Part shown: positions 1 through 8,542 of the stretch, piece by piece
How the letters are laid out: the number at the start of each line of letters is the position of its first letter
Numbering within the stretch: the stretch's first letter is position 1
Source of the DNA: Chloroflexota bacterium
GTDB taxonomy: Bacteria > Chloroflexota > Anaerolineae > Caldilineales > Caldilineaceae
DNA length: 60,505 bases
Assembly: GCA_018969295.1 (NCBI GenBank)
Contig: JAGWYN010000027.1
Span: 1 to 60,505, forward strand
Direction of reading: 5' to 3'
The notes under the pieces: generated by a model
What the model saw: the letters and a program-made list of their open reading frames with translations, nothing else
Database searches by the model: none
What the model was told of the DNA's origin: nothing
Translations under genes and position numbers: made by a program

Positions 1-162
1 TCCCGCCTCCGCAAAGACAATGGCGCTGAAAACATGGCCACCCTGCGGCGGATGGCTCTCAGCCTGCTCAAACAGGACAAGACCGTCAAACTCGGCATCA
101 AAAACAAGCGCCTCAAGGCAACCTGGGATCATGACTATCTATACGGCTACTCACGCTCATGA
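1..162 (+). CDS. ISAs1-family transposase, C-terminal 53 residues (partial)
   Basis: The frame is open from base 1 to a TGA at 160-162. It reads SRLRKDNGAENMATLRRMAL then a Lys-rich segment ending in KRLKATWDHDYL, which is the conserved C-terminal signature of ISAs1-family DDE transposases (usual length about 370 to 390 residues). The catalytic Asp/Glu residues lie upstream of the window and cannot be checked, so whether the copy is active is unknown. The gene ends 23 bases before the inferred IS terminus, the normal spacing for this family. Confidence 0.8.
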   Translation, partial: SRLRKDNGAENMATLRRMALSLLKQDKTVKLGIKNKRLKATWDHDYLYGYSRS

Positions 163-185
163 TGAATTGAGACGCGATTGCCCTG
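1..185 (+). mobile_element. Right end of an ISAs1-family insertion sequence (truncated by window edge)
   Basis: The stretch carries the end of an ISAs1-type transposase and then a terminal inverted repeat. Read inward from base 185 on the minus strand the end is CAGGGCAATCGCGTCTCAAT, and a CAGGG start is typical of ISAs1-family termini. The sequence changes abruptly at base 186 into a trypsin-like peptidase reading frame, so the element end is placed at 185. The left end and the target duplication (8 to 10 bp in this family) lie outside the window. Confidence 0.75.
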
Positions 186-437
186 GGTCCAAAACAGATT
201 GCGCTTTATCATAACCTCGTTGTATACTCCGATGGGCAGCGTGTTCAATACCTGACTGACACGTTGCCTGGCTCTTCTGGTTCACCTGTCTTCAACAGCG
301 CATGGCAGGTGGTCGCGCTCCATCACTCAGGCGGCTGGCTGCGTGAGCCAGGCTCAAAGCAGATGTACTATCGCAATGAAGGCATTCATGTCAATGCCGT
401 ATTGCAGGGGCTACGCAATGCAGATATCAATGTGTAG
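186..437 (+). pseudogene. Trypsin-like serine peptidase, C-terminal fragment cut by the IS
   Basis: The frame starts directly at the IS end and reads GPKQIALYHNLVVYSDGQR, then TDTLPGSSGSPVFN and WQVVALHHSGG, ending at TAG 435-437. GSSGSPVF is the active-site serine segment of bacterial trypsin-like (S1-fold) peptidases, and the VVALHHSGG strand follows it in such proteins. The parts with the catalytic His and Asp are missing because the IS sits between them and this fragment. The surviving 83 codons show no stop or frameshift, so the insertion may be fairly recent. The N-terminal half should lie on the other side of the IS. Confidence 0.75.
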
Positions 438-500
438 CCTCACTGCGAGGAACAGTCAGAGCGGATATCATGCTGGCAGCAATTCCGCAACTGCCAACAG

Positions 501-852
501 GCGATTTCCCATGGCGGCCTCTGCTTGTTTCAGGTCGTCTACGACATCTTCGTGCGCTCCCAGCCGCTCGACCAGCAGACGAGCGGCTGGGAGCCCGCAT
601 CACCGCCAACACATCCAGGTAGACAGCCCGCTGATCGTCGCCGGCGAAATCAACCTGGGCGGCTCGATCGAACCCCTCCACAACCCAGTGACCCTGGCCG
701 AGATCGCCGTGGAAAAGGGAGCTGCCACACTGCTGATGCCGGTGGCGTGCCGACGGCAGCTGTTCGATCTGTCGGATGAGATGGCAACGAAGGTGGATAT
801 TCAGTTCTACCTGGACGCGCGCGATGTGCTGTTGAAGGCATTGGTGGAGTGA
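501..852 (+). pseudogene. Remnant of a BrxL-like (Lon-related BREX protein) gene, frameshifted
   Basis: Two frames carry successive pieces of one protein. The frame through base 501 gives FQVVYDIFVRSQPLDQQTSG; the frame ending at TGA 850-852 gives GEINLGGSIEPLHNPVTLAE, then LLMPVACRRQLFDLSDEMATK and FYLDARDVLLKALVE. The second part matches the C-terminal Lon-like domain of BrxL as I know it: a GD/GE-x-x-x-x-G-x-I-x-P-L strand, an xPxxxRRQ segment, and a Y-x-D-x-x-x-x-x-x-KAL end. The pieces are separated by a frameshift near 590-600, and the ATPase part is absent. A generic Lon C-terminal domain is the main alternative. Bases 853-1130 after it hold nothing I recognise except a possible -10 box (TACAAT, 1074-1079). 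Confidence 0.55.
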
Positions 853-1130
853 GCGGCGCCAGCCGGTCGAGCAAACCACTGAGTGCAGTGTCAGCAGTTT
901 GTACCTGGCGTCGTGCACAAGGTGAGCTGAATCAAGCCGAACAGCGAGGCTGGCTTGAATGAGTCCTCAAGGAGGCTCCGGCTGTGTGCACTGCGCAGCG
1001 GCTCGTTTCACAACTCCTGAGCATCTGGCATCAGTCAAAAGGAGGTTGTCAGCAGCCAGATCGTATAGTAGGATACAATTAAAGTAAGTCGGCCAGACAG
1101 ACAACTCTGAAGCCGAAAAAGGAGATCCAC

Positions 1131-4100
1131 ATGAACCATTCCTCTTTTTTGATGCGCGCCAGCCTGGCACTCCTGGGCTGCTGCTTTTTCTTGTTCTGCT
1201 CTGTACACCTGGCCCAGGCCAGTTCGGAGGAGCCAGGTGTGCAGCCCCCAGCAGGCCCGCTGTGGACCGATGTAGATCCAGCAGTTCTGCCCGCCTCGGC
1301 GGAACGCATCACCACCCCAACGCACTACCGCGCGCTGGCTCTCGACGTCGCCGCCCTGTCGGCGCTGCTGGCCAACACCCCCCGCGAACGTACAGAGGAA
1401 CGCCTGAACGCGGACACCGCAGGAGTTTTGCTCGAGCTGCCGCTGCCAGACGGCACCTTTCAGCACTTCCGCATCGTCAACGCGCCGATCATGGCGCCGG
1501 AACTGGCAGCACGGTACCCAGCCATCCAGACCTATCGCGGGGTCGGGGTCGACGACCCCACAGCCAACGCCCGCCTTGACTTCACACCACATGGGTTTCA
1601 TGCCCAGATCCTGTCTGCCGGCCCCACCGTCTATATCGACCCCCTCTTTTCCAATCAGACGACGCTCTACCAAAGCTTCTACCGCCACGACTACACCGAA
1701 CGCCCAGGCAGCGAGACCTGGTTCTGTGCTGTCGACACACACGGCGACACACACGGCGACACACACGGCGAGACCGACCATCCCCAGAATGCACTCCCTT
1801 CCGAAAAGGCGATCCGCGCCGAGCTGGCTGCGCTGGGCACTTCCGGGACGACCCTGCGCACCTACCGGCTGGCGGTCGCTGCCACCGGCGAATACACCCA
1901 GTTTCAGGCCAGAAATCTGACCGCTCCCACCCTCGCCCAGATGAAAGCCGCTGCCCTGGCAGCCATTGTCACCACCATGAACCGGGTCAACGGCATCTAC
2001 GAACGAGAAGTGTCCATCCACATGACGCTGATCGCCAACAACGACGCCCTCCTCTACACCGACGGGGCCAGTGACCCCTACACCAACGACGACGGCGGCG
2101 CTATGCTCGACGAAAACCAGACCACACTCGACGCCCTCATCGGCGACGCCAACTACGACATCGGCCACGTCTTCTCCACAGGAGGAGGTGGGATAGCTCA
2201 ACTCGATTCACCCTGCGAGGCGGGCAGCAAAGCGCAGGGCGTCACAGGCTCCTCTGCACCTGTCGGCGACGCCTTCGACGTCGACTACGTCGCACACGAG
2301 ATGGGCCATCAGTTTGGCGCCACCCACACCTTCAACGCAGCCAGCGGCTCCTGCGACCGCAACCGCACTGCCAGCACAGCCTTCGAACCAGGCAGCGGCA
2401 CCACCATCATGGCCTACGCCGGCATCTGCGACCCCCAGAATGTCCAAAACAACAGCGACCCCTATTTTCACGCCACCAGCCTCGACCAGATTCTCGCCTA
2501 CACGGTCAACAACAACGGCAACAGCTGCGCTGTCCGGACAGCCACCGGAAACCAGCCCCCCACCCTCGACGCGCTGACCCCCTACACGATCCCAGCACGC
2601 ACCCCCTTCTTTCTGACCGGCAGCGCCACCGACCCGGACGGACATCCGCTCACCTACCAATGGCAGCAGATGGATCGGGGCGACCCCACGCAGACGGCGG
2701 CAGAAGCTGCTGTCGACGACGGAAGCCGCCCGCTCTTTCGCGTCTTCAACCCGACCCCAGGAGCCCAGCGGGTCTTCCCCCAGTGGAGCGATCTCCTCAA
2801 CCGCACCTCGACCCTGGGGGAAGCGCTGCCCACCACCACCCGAGCGCTCAATTTCCGTCTGATAGCGCGCGACGGACAGCCCGGCGGCGGCGGGGTGAGC
2901 GATCGGTCTGTCAGGCTCCAGGTTGTGAACACAGGGGAGGCGTTTGCAGTCACGCAGCCCGCTGACTCCTCTGTCTGGCCCGCCGGCACCCAGATCCCTG
3001 TCAGATGGCAAGTCGCCGGAACCGACCAGACGCCAATTCAATGCAGCAACGTCGACATTCGGTTGTCGACCGATGGCGGTGCCAGCTTCGTGGCCCTGGC
3101 CAATGCCACCAGCAACGACGGCAGCGAATCTGTCCCGCTCCCCGCCATCTCCTCGACACAGGCACGCATCCAGATCGTCTGCAGCAACAATGTCTTTTTT
3201 GCCATTTCTGGCCCCATCACCCTGACCAACAACGCCAACCTGGCCATCTTCAACGGCACAGTCACCGCACAAAACGGGACACCGCTGGCCGGAGCAGCGG
3301 TCACCCTCTCCCCTTCCGGGGGAGGCGGGCTCACAGACGAAGCTGGAACCTACACCCTCTACGCTGCCGCAGGCACCTACACCCTCACCGCCACGGCAGC
3401 CGGCTACCAGTCCGCTGTGGTGCCCAACGTCACCGGAACCGCTGGCAGCACTGTCACCACCAATGTCACCATGACGCCGCTCCCCCCTGTGGTGGTGACC
3501 GGCGTGGTCAGCGATGCCCTGCGCGGCTTCCCGCTGTACGCTGCCCTGTCCATTCAACCCGGCTCCACCGCAACCTGGAGCGATCCCGCCACCGGCGCCT
3601 ACACGGTCACCCTGCTGCAAGGCATCTCCTATACCCTGCAATCGACCCCCTGGCTGGCTGGCTACGTGACAGCCAGCGTGCCCCTCTACGCCACCAGCGC
3701 CAGCGCCAGGCTGAACATCGCCCACACCCCTGCTGCCGCAAATGAAAACGACGGCAGCTGCCAAGCACCCAGCTTTGCCGTAGGCAGTTCCTCCAGCGAA
3801 GGATTCGAAGGCACGGCAAACGATGCGCTGCCAGAAGGCTGGAGTGTCAACGGGCAGAGCGAAGAGGGAACCTGGCGTTCGGTGGGCACCCTCAACCTCA
3901 GCCCCGACGACGGCGACACCACCGTCTCCCCCCACAGCGGAACACGCCAGGTCTACTTCAACTCGTTCGACACACAATCAGGGGGCACCGCCCGCCTCTG
4001 GCGCGCCTTTGACTTCCGCAATACAGCCGGAGCTTCCCTGACTTTCTGGCTCTATCACACCGCAGACCTCTCCGACAGCCCAGACCAACTCCAGGTGCAG

Positions 4101-4616
4101 GTCTGCACAGCCACAGACTGCGGCGCAGACAGCAGCTGGCAAGACGTTGGCTCGCCGATCGGCCGGCTGGATCCACCGACCGGCCAGTGGGTCCAGCACA
4201 GGGTCAGCCTGAACCACTACGCCAACCAGCAAGTGCGCGTTGGGATCCAAGGGATCAGCGCCTACGGCACCCATCTGGCTGTGGACGATATTGCGGTCAG
4301 CACCTGCACGTCGCTGCCGGGCGGCCTGGTCTTCGGCACAACCTATGCTGGCACCACCGCCAGCACGCTGGCCGGCGTCGTCGTCGCCAGCGCAGGGCAG
4401 ACCACAACCAGCGCGGCAACCCCAGAGGACCCGGCAGTTGCAGACGCCTTCTACACATTCTGGCTCCCGGCGGGAAGCAGGGACCTCACCGCCGCAGCCG
4501 CCAGCCATTCTCCACAGCAACGGTCCGTCACCGTCGTCGACCGGACAACACAAAAGCAGGATTTTGTCCTGGACGAATTCTCCTGGAAGCTCTTCCTGCC
4601 CGTCACAGTCCGGTAA
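1131..4616 (+). CDS. Secreted reprolysin-like zinc metalloprotease, multidomain
   Basis: This 1161-residue exported protease has a signal peptide (1-31, ending AQA), a pro-region, a metzincin catalytic domain (about 230-470), and C-terminal accessory domains. The zinc site is HEMGHQFGATH with His389, Glu390, His393 and His399, and the Met-turn is TTIMAYAG around Met427. After it come a PKD-like segment (NQPPTLDALTP), a carboxypeptidase-regulatory-like beta domain (about 700-785), and a MAM/choice-of-anchor-like domain (SEGFEGTANDALPEGW). The protein ends WKLFLPVTVR, an LFLP tail seen on many Chloroflexota secreted proteins. The start is set by AAAGGAG seven bases upstream of the ATG. Residues about 201-213 are a 3x HGDT tandem repeat. 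Substrate is unknown; degradation of extracellular protein is likely. Confidence 0.85.
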   Translation: MNHSSFLMRASLALLGCCFFLFCSVHLAQASSEEPGVQPPAGPLWTDVDPAVLPASAERITTPTHYRALALDVAALSALLANTPRERTEERLNADTAGVLLELPLPDGTFQHFRIVNAPIMAPELAARYPAIQTYRGVGVDDPTANARLDFTPHGFHAQILSAGPTVYIDPLFSNQTTLYQSFYRHDYTERPGSETWFCAVDTHGDTHGDTHGETDHPQNALPSEKAIRAELAALGTSGTTLRTYRLAVAATGEYTQFQARNLTAPTLAQMKAAALAAIVTTMNRVNGIYEREVSIHMTLIANNDALLYTDGASDPYTNDDGGAMLDENQTTLDALIGDANYDIGHVFSTGGGGIAQLDSPCEAGSKAQGVTGSSAPVGDAFDVDYVAHEMGHQFGATHTFNAASGSCDRNRTASTAFEPGSGTTIMAYAGICDPQNVQNNSDPYFHATSLDQILAYTVNNNGNSCAVRTATGNQPPTLDALTPYTIPARTPFFLTGSATDPDGHPLTYQWQQMDRGDPTQTAAEAAVDDGSRPLFRVFNPTPGAQRVFPQWSDLLNRTSTLGEALPTTTRALNFRLIARDGQPGGGGVSDRSVRLQVVNTGEAFAVTQPADSSVWPAGTQIPVRWQVAGTDQTPIQCSNVDIRLSTDGGASFVALANATSNDGSESVPLPAISSTQARIQIVCSNNVFFAISGPITLTNNANLAIFNGTVTAQNGTPLAGAAVTLSPSGGGGLTDEAGTYTLYAAAGTYTLTATAAGYQSAVVPNVTGTAGSTVTTNVTMTPLPPVVVTGVVSDALRGFPLYAALSIQPGSTATWSDPATGAYTVTLLQGISYTLQSTPWLAGYVTASVPLYATSASARLNIAHTPAAANENDGSCQAPSFAVGSSSSEGFEGTANDALPEGWSVNGQSEEGTWRSVGTLNLSPDDGDTTVSPHSGTRQVYFNSFDTQSGGTARLWRAFDFRNTAGASLTFWLYHTADLSDSPDQLQVQVCTATDCGADSSWQDVGSPIGRLDPPTGQWVQHRVSLNHYANQQVRVGIQGISAYGTHLAVDDIAVSTCTSLPGGLVFGTTYAGTTASTLAGVVVASAGQTTTSAATPEDPAVADAFYTFWLPAGSRDLTAAAASHSPQQRSVTVVDRTTQKQDFVLDEFSWKLFLPVTVR
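1734..1769 (+). repeat. 12-bp tandem repeat, three exact copies, inside the metalloprotease gene
   Basis: The unit GACACACACGGC occurs three times in a row and encodes DTHG/HGDT repeats between the pro-region and the catalytic domain. The copies are identical at DNA level, so copy number may vary by slippage without changing the frame. Confidence 0.9.
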
Positions 4617-4625
4617 CCCCCATCA

Positions 4626-4655
4626 GGGTGGGACAGGAGGGTCTCTGTCCCACCC
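4626..4655 (+). terminator. Hairpin after the metalloprotease gene
   Basis: GGGTGGGACAG (4626-4636) pairs perfectly with CTGTCCCACCC (4645-4655) across an 8-base loop. It begins 9 bases after the stop codon. No T-run follows, so intrinsic termination is possible but not certain. Confidence 0.5.
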
Positions 4656-4725
4656 CATTCCCCGCCATCCCTGCCAGCCCACAGCCGGGCCCGCCAAAAC
4701 TGAGCGATCCACCCGCCCCCAATTG

Positions 4726-4734
4726 TGCTATGAT
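4726..4734 (+). promoter_or_regulatory. Extended -10 box (TGcTATGAT) upstream of the propeller gene
   Basis: TGCTATGAT lies 118 bases before the start of the next gene. No good -35 is visible 17 bases upstream, which is common for TG-extended promoters. Similar TGnTAyaAT boxes precede several other genes in this window. Confidence 0.35.
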
Positions 4735-4851
4735 GGGAGGTGAGGGTGTACTGAGCAAAGGAGAAACAGCCACCGCACCTACATTTACTGCGCCAGCCCC
4801 GCAGCCTGCATGCTCGTTGTATGGCGTTTATGCGCACAAAGGAGTGCCAAT

Positions 4852-6405
4852 ATGCGTACATCTCCCTTTTTTGCATGGATGGCAGGGCTTGTTCTGATCT
4901 TTGTCCTGGCCAGCGCCACAATGCCTGGGCTGGCCCAAAGCGACCCAGCCCTCTCCGCCACAACCGCCGCAGCCCGCCTGGGCACCGCTTTCAGCTACCA
5001 GGGGCGCTTGTTGCAGGAGGGCACACCGGTGACAGGGCTCTGTGATTTTGAGTTCACTCTGTGGGATGCAGCCACAGGAGGAGGAGAGCAAGGAAGCAAA
5101 CAGAGTGCAGCCGGGGTCTCTGTCGCGCAGGGGCTCTTTACCGTGGCCTCTCTCGATTTTGGCGACCGAAGGTTTCAAGGAGAGAGCCGTTGGCTGGAAA
5201 TCGGTGTGCGGTGCCCCACCACCAGCGGTTCCTTCACCCTCCTCAGCCCACGCCAGGCCCTGCTCGCCACCCCCTATGCCCTGAGCTTGCGGCCAGGAGC
5301 CGACATCGTCGGCAATGTGCTCGACAGCGGCGCAGACACCGCAGTGCTCACCGTCTCCAACACCAATGATGCGTTCGCCCCCGACGGCGCCTACGGCCTG
5401 TTGGGCACCACCCTGTCCCCCACCGGGGCTGGGGTGAAAGGGACCAGCACCGCCGGCGCCGGCGGCCACTTTTCCAGCGTCGCTGGGTTTGCCCTGGTCG
5501 CCCCCGGGCCCAGCCTCATCGGCACCCGGACACCCCAACAGATCGGCATGCTGCGCTGGTACGATGCCAATCGCCTGGCCCCCAGCGTCTCCGTCGGAAG
5601 CGCACCTGACCATTTCGCCTTCGACGGCGACCACATGTGGGTGACAAATTACTTCACCAACAACCTCTACAAAATTCGCGCCTCCGACATGGCGGTCGTC
5701 GCGATCTACACCACCGTGACCAACCCCAATCCGATCGTCTTCGACGGCGCCCATCTCTGGGTGGCCAGCGAAACCAGCGGTGAACTCGCCAAGGTGCGTG
5801 CCAGCGACGGCGTCGAACTCAACCGCCTGACCTTGCCCGCCACCAGCCACTGGGGAATGGCCTTTGACGGCGAATCGGTCTGGGTCTCCAACACCAATGC
5901 GGGCTCCATCACCAAAGTCCGGGCCAGCGATGCCCAGATCCTCGGCACCTACGCCGCCGGCAACCAGCCCCATGGGATGGCCTTCGACGGCAGTGCGCTC
6001 TGGGTCGTCAACAACGGCGACAACAGCGTGGCCAAATTCAACACCAGCACAGGTGCCTTGATCGGCACCTACTCCGTCGGAGCAGGACCCATCGGGGTGG
6101 CCTTCGACGGCGCCAATCTCTGGGTGACCAACAGCGGCGGCGGCACCGTCTCCAAACTGCGCGCCTACGACGGCCAGCTGCTGGCCACCTGCAGCGCAGG
6201 CGCCAGCCCGTTCTTTGTCGCCTTCGATGGCTTTCAGATCTGGGTGACCAATTACACCGACCCAGGCACCGTGACACGTCTGCAAGCCAACAACTGCGGC
6301 ATGCCAACTACCCTGCCGACAGGCCGCTATCCCTTTGGGGTGGCCTTCGACGGCGCCAATGTCTGGACCGCAGACTCCTACAGCAACGCAGTCAGCAAAC
6401 ACTAG
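4852..6405 (+). CDS. Exported beta-propeller (YncE/NHL-like) repeat protein
   Basis: This is a 517-residue exported protein. An ATG exists 42 bases upstream in frame, but the start at 4852 has an AAAGGAG site 7 bases before it and begins directly with a signal peptide (MRTSPFFAWMAGLVLIFVL..., cleavage likely after GLAQ). Residues about 35-180 form a beta-rich domain starting AFSYQGRLLQEG, found on many Chloroflexota surface proteins. From about residue 245 there are seven or so repeats of the form VAFDGxxLWVTN...V.K.RA.DG..L.T...G, the pattern of a YncE-like seven-bladed propeller. No catalytic residues are apparent; a binding or adhesion role is inferred. It may be co-transcribed with the next small gene, which follows after 10 bases. 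Confidence 0.75.
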   Translation: MRTSPFFAWMAGLVLIFVLASATMPGLAQSDPALSATTAAARLGTAFSYQGRLLQEGTPVTGLCDFEFTLWDAATGGGEQGSKQSAAGVSVAQGLFTVASLDFGDRRFQGESRWLEIGVRCPTTSGSFTLLSPRQALLATPYALSLRPGADIVGNVLDSGADTAVLTVSNTNDAFAPDGAYGLLGTTLSPTGAGVKGTSTAGAGGHFSSVAGFALVAPGPSLIGTRTPQQIGMLRWYDANRLAPSVSVGSAPDHFAFDGDHMWVTNYFTNNLYKIRASDMAVVAIYTTVTNPNPIVFDGAHLWVASETSGELAKVRASDGVELNRLTLPATSHWGMAFDGESVWVSNTNAGSITKVRASDAQILGTYAAGNQPHGMAFDGSALWVVNNGDNSVAKFNTSTGALIGTYSVGAGPIGVAFDGANLWVTNSGGGTVSKLRAYDGQLLATCSAGASPFFVAFDGFQIWVTNYTDPGTVTRLQANNCGMPTTLPTGRYPFGVAFDGANVWTADSYSNAVSKH

Positions 6406-6415
6406 GAGGGAATCG

Positions 6416-6706
6416 ATGCAAACCCGATCTCGTCCCTGGCTGAGGTGGATCGTCTGCGCTCTGTTTTTGACTGTCGCCCTCACAGTGGCGGCCAGCGCGG
6501 CCAGCACAGCCCCAGGCTATACGCTGACCTGGTGGAGCCCCGCCCCTGGAGGAGAAGCAATGGCGGGCACTTTTTCGCTCGCCGGTGCCGCCGGACAGCC
6601 TGTCGCCGGCCCTCTGGCCAACGACCCCTTTCAACTGAACAGCGGCTTCTGGCAGCCCTTTGCCAACACAGACGCTCTCTACCTGCCTATGGTGGAAAAG
6701 CCGTGA
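6416..6706 (+). CDS. Small secreted protein with LYLP C-terminal motif
   Basis: This is a 96-residue protein. The start is set by AGGAGGG directly upstream (6404-6410), overlapping the stop of the preceding gene. A signal peptide (about 1-30, ending AASA) is followed by one repeat of the type YTLTWWSPAPGG...GTFSLAGAAGQP...FQLNSGFW, a short beta-rich unit that I have seen in Chloroflexota secreted proteins, and a C-terminus DALYLPMVEKP. The tail matches the LFLP tail of the metalloprotease at 1131-4616. Function is unknown. It probably forms a two-gene operon with the propeller protein. Confidence 0.65.
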   Translation: MQTRSRPWLRWIVCALFLTVALTVAASAASTAPGYTLTWWSPAPGGEAMAGTFSLAGAAGQPVAGPLANDPFQLNSGFWQPFANTDALYLPMVEKP

Positions 6707-6713
6707 CCTGAAG

Positions 6714-6749
6714 CTGGGGTGGGCAGGATGTGGGCTCCGACCACCCCAG
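6714..6749. terminator. Hairpin between the secreted-protein gene and the tRNA
   Basis: CTGGGGTGG (6714-6722) pairs with CCACCCCAG (6741-6749). It follows the plus-strand gene by 7 bases. On the minus strand, two T-runs lie between the tRNA and this hairpin, so it could serve transcription from both sides. Confidence 0.45.
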
Positions 6750-6781
6750 AAAAAAGATAAAAAAGAGGAGATCCAAACAAT

Positions 6782-6858
<77 letters not shown>

Positions 6859-6871
6859 TTGTACCTTCTAC

Positions 6872-6900
6872 AGCATACGGGAAAGCAGGCTTGCTGTCAA
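6872..6900 (-). promoter_or_regulatory. Promoter of tRNA-Arg
   Basis: On the minus strand TTGACA (6900-6895) and TATGCT (6877-6872) are separated by exactly 17 bases. The -10 box ends 13 bases before the mature 5' end of the tRNA. Confidence 0.65.
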
Positions 6901-6920
6901 AGATGATCCCCTCCTGCGTT

Positions 6921-8285
6921 TCACTCTGCCGCCTGCGCCGCACTTGCCCGAAAACGGAGCAGCTGAACACGCAGCGCCTCCTCTGCGTCGATCTGGTGGC
7001 GGTGGCACAGGGCGACCAGCTGCCACAACAGCTCACCCACCTGCTGCTCCTGCGGAGCAGCCCCCAACAACGCCGCCAAAGCCGGGTTCTCGGCGGCCAA
7101 TGCCTCTCGGTCCAGCAGCCCCGCCTTGGCCGCCTTGGCCTGCAGCTTGCGCGCCTTCCGCAGCGCAGGCAACGCAGGCGGCACACCGTCCAGAGGACCC
7201 ACCACATGGCCCTTTTCAGCCCTCTCTTCTGCCTTGATCGCCTCCCAGTTGGCCAACACATGCGCGACCCCCTGAACTTTGCGCTCGCCAAAGACGTGCG
7301 GATGGCGGCGGATCAGCTTGTTCACCACCCCACGTACGACCTCCCCCATCCGGAAACGCCCCTCTTCACCGGCGATCTGAGCCAGCATCGTCGCCGAAAG
7401 CAACACGTCCCCCAACTCTTCGCAGATCGCCGCGCTGCAGTCGCTCCCATCCACCTCCCCATCGATGGCTTCTACAAGTTCAGCAGACTCGTCAAGCAGC
7501 TCTGAACGCAGCGAAGCCAGCGTCTGCTCCCGATCCCAGGGACACCCCTCCGGCGCACGCAGGTGGGCAACCAGTTCTTGCAGCGCCACAAAGCTCGAAC
7601 CGGGAGGCAGCGGCGGCACATAGACGCTGGTCAAATGGTCGAAAAAATCGCCGTGGTCCAGCTCAGCCAATGGCACCGTCGTCAGCCGCTGTTGTGCCGT
7701 CCCCGCCATGCGCACAACCGTCACCGGATGCTGCTCAGGATAAACCGCCAACAAAGTCAGTTTGAGATCGGAAGCCAGCCACCGCGCGTACACCTGAGCC
7801 AACAGCAAGGGCAGGTTCACATCGACCCGCGGCAAATGGGTGCGCGCCACCCCCATAGCGTCGACGATCTGGGCCCCCTCCATCGGGTCAACCCCGACTG
7901 CGGCAAAGCTGGGCTCGATAAAACTCAGCCCTGCCACCACAGAGACGTCGATCCCCGCAGCCTGCAGCCAGGAGGTCGTCAGCTCGCCGACAGCCGGATG
8001 GCCGGGCACCGCATAGACAACCGTGCCGTGCTCTTCTGCCAACGCCACCACCCGGCGCACGATCGCCTGGTAGACCTGTGCAAACTCGGCGTGTGCCTCG
8101 TAGAGATCGTCGCAGCTCTGAACAAGGACCCCTGGCTGCAGCTGCGCCATTATCTCCGCCACACAAGGGTGGCGCTCCGTGCGAAGCACCAACACAGCAG
8201 CCTGGGTCACCGCCCGCCAGGCGGCCAACGTCATCTGGTCGATCTCCCCCGGCCCCAATCCGACAATCTGAATTTTTTTGGACAT
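6921..8285 (-). CDS. mazG: MazG-family NTP pyrophosphohydrolase with N-terminal methylase-like domain
   Basis: This 454-residue protein has the YabN-type two-domain layout. The N-terminal part (about 1-215) is a tetrapyrrole-methylase-like fold starting KIQIVGLGPGEIDQMT. The C-terminal part is a duplicated MazG domain starting LRAPEGCPWDREQTLASL, with the acidic helix ELLDESAELVEAI and the later EELGDVLL motif that bind Mg2+. MazG proteins hydrolyse non-canonical or excess NTPs to NMP and pyrophosphate. The frame stays open upstream, but the ATG at 8285 is chosen because it begins exactly at the conserved methylase strand; its ribosome site (GAGAATGAG) is modest. It runs toward the tRNA and away from the gene at 8543. 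Confidence 0.85.
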   Translation of the reverse strand: MSKKIQIVGLGPGEIDQMTLAAWRAVTQAAVLVLRTERHPCVAEIMAQLQPGVLVQSCDDLYEAHAEFAQVYQAIVRRVVALAEEHGTVVYAVPGHPAVGELTTSWLQAAGIDVSVVAGLSFIEPSFAAVGVDPMEGAQIVDAMGVARTHLPRVDVNLPLLLAQVYARWLASDLKLTLLAVYPEQHPVTVVRMAGTAQQRLTTVPLAELDHGDFFDHLTSVYVPPLPPGSSFVALQELVAHLRAPEGCPWDREQTLASLRSELLDESAELVEAIDGEVDGSDCSAAICEELGDVLLSATMLAQIAGEEGRFRMGEVVRGVVNKLIRRHPHVFGERKVQGVAHVLANWEAIKAEERAEKGHVVGPLDGVPPALPALRKARKLQAKAAKAGLLDREALAAENPALAALLGAAPQEQQVGELLWQLVALCHRHQIDAEEALRVQLLRFRASAAQAAE

Positions 8286-8542
8286 CTCATTCTCACAACG
8301 CAGAGACTGCTCGTTGACCGTTCTTTTTTCTCTCAACCTCTTTCCGTGGATCGTAGACCGGACAGGCCAAAGAAGCAAATCGCCGTCGAGCCCCTCGCTC
8401 CACACCCTGACCGTGGGCCTTTTCTGGACGCAGGCTCCTCCCGACTGGCCGTATGACCAGGGACAGCCGCCCCCTTCGCGGTGTAGGATCAAAGAAAGAG
8501 GATGCAAGTCCAGCGGAAGCGCCTGGAGAAAGCGAGGTTGTT

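Noticed and set aside
438..524. Continuous gene joining the peptidase fragment to the BrxL remnant
   Set aside because: A stop codon at 435-437 ends the peptidase, the frames differ, and the two protein families are unrelated.
1035..3977. Two long minus-strand open frames opposite the metalloprotease
   Set aside because: They are shadows of a GC-rich gene with a clear zinc site and signal peptide; the translations are low-complexity Gly/Val/Arg sequence.
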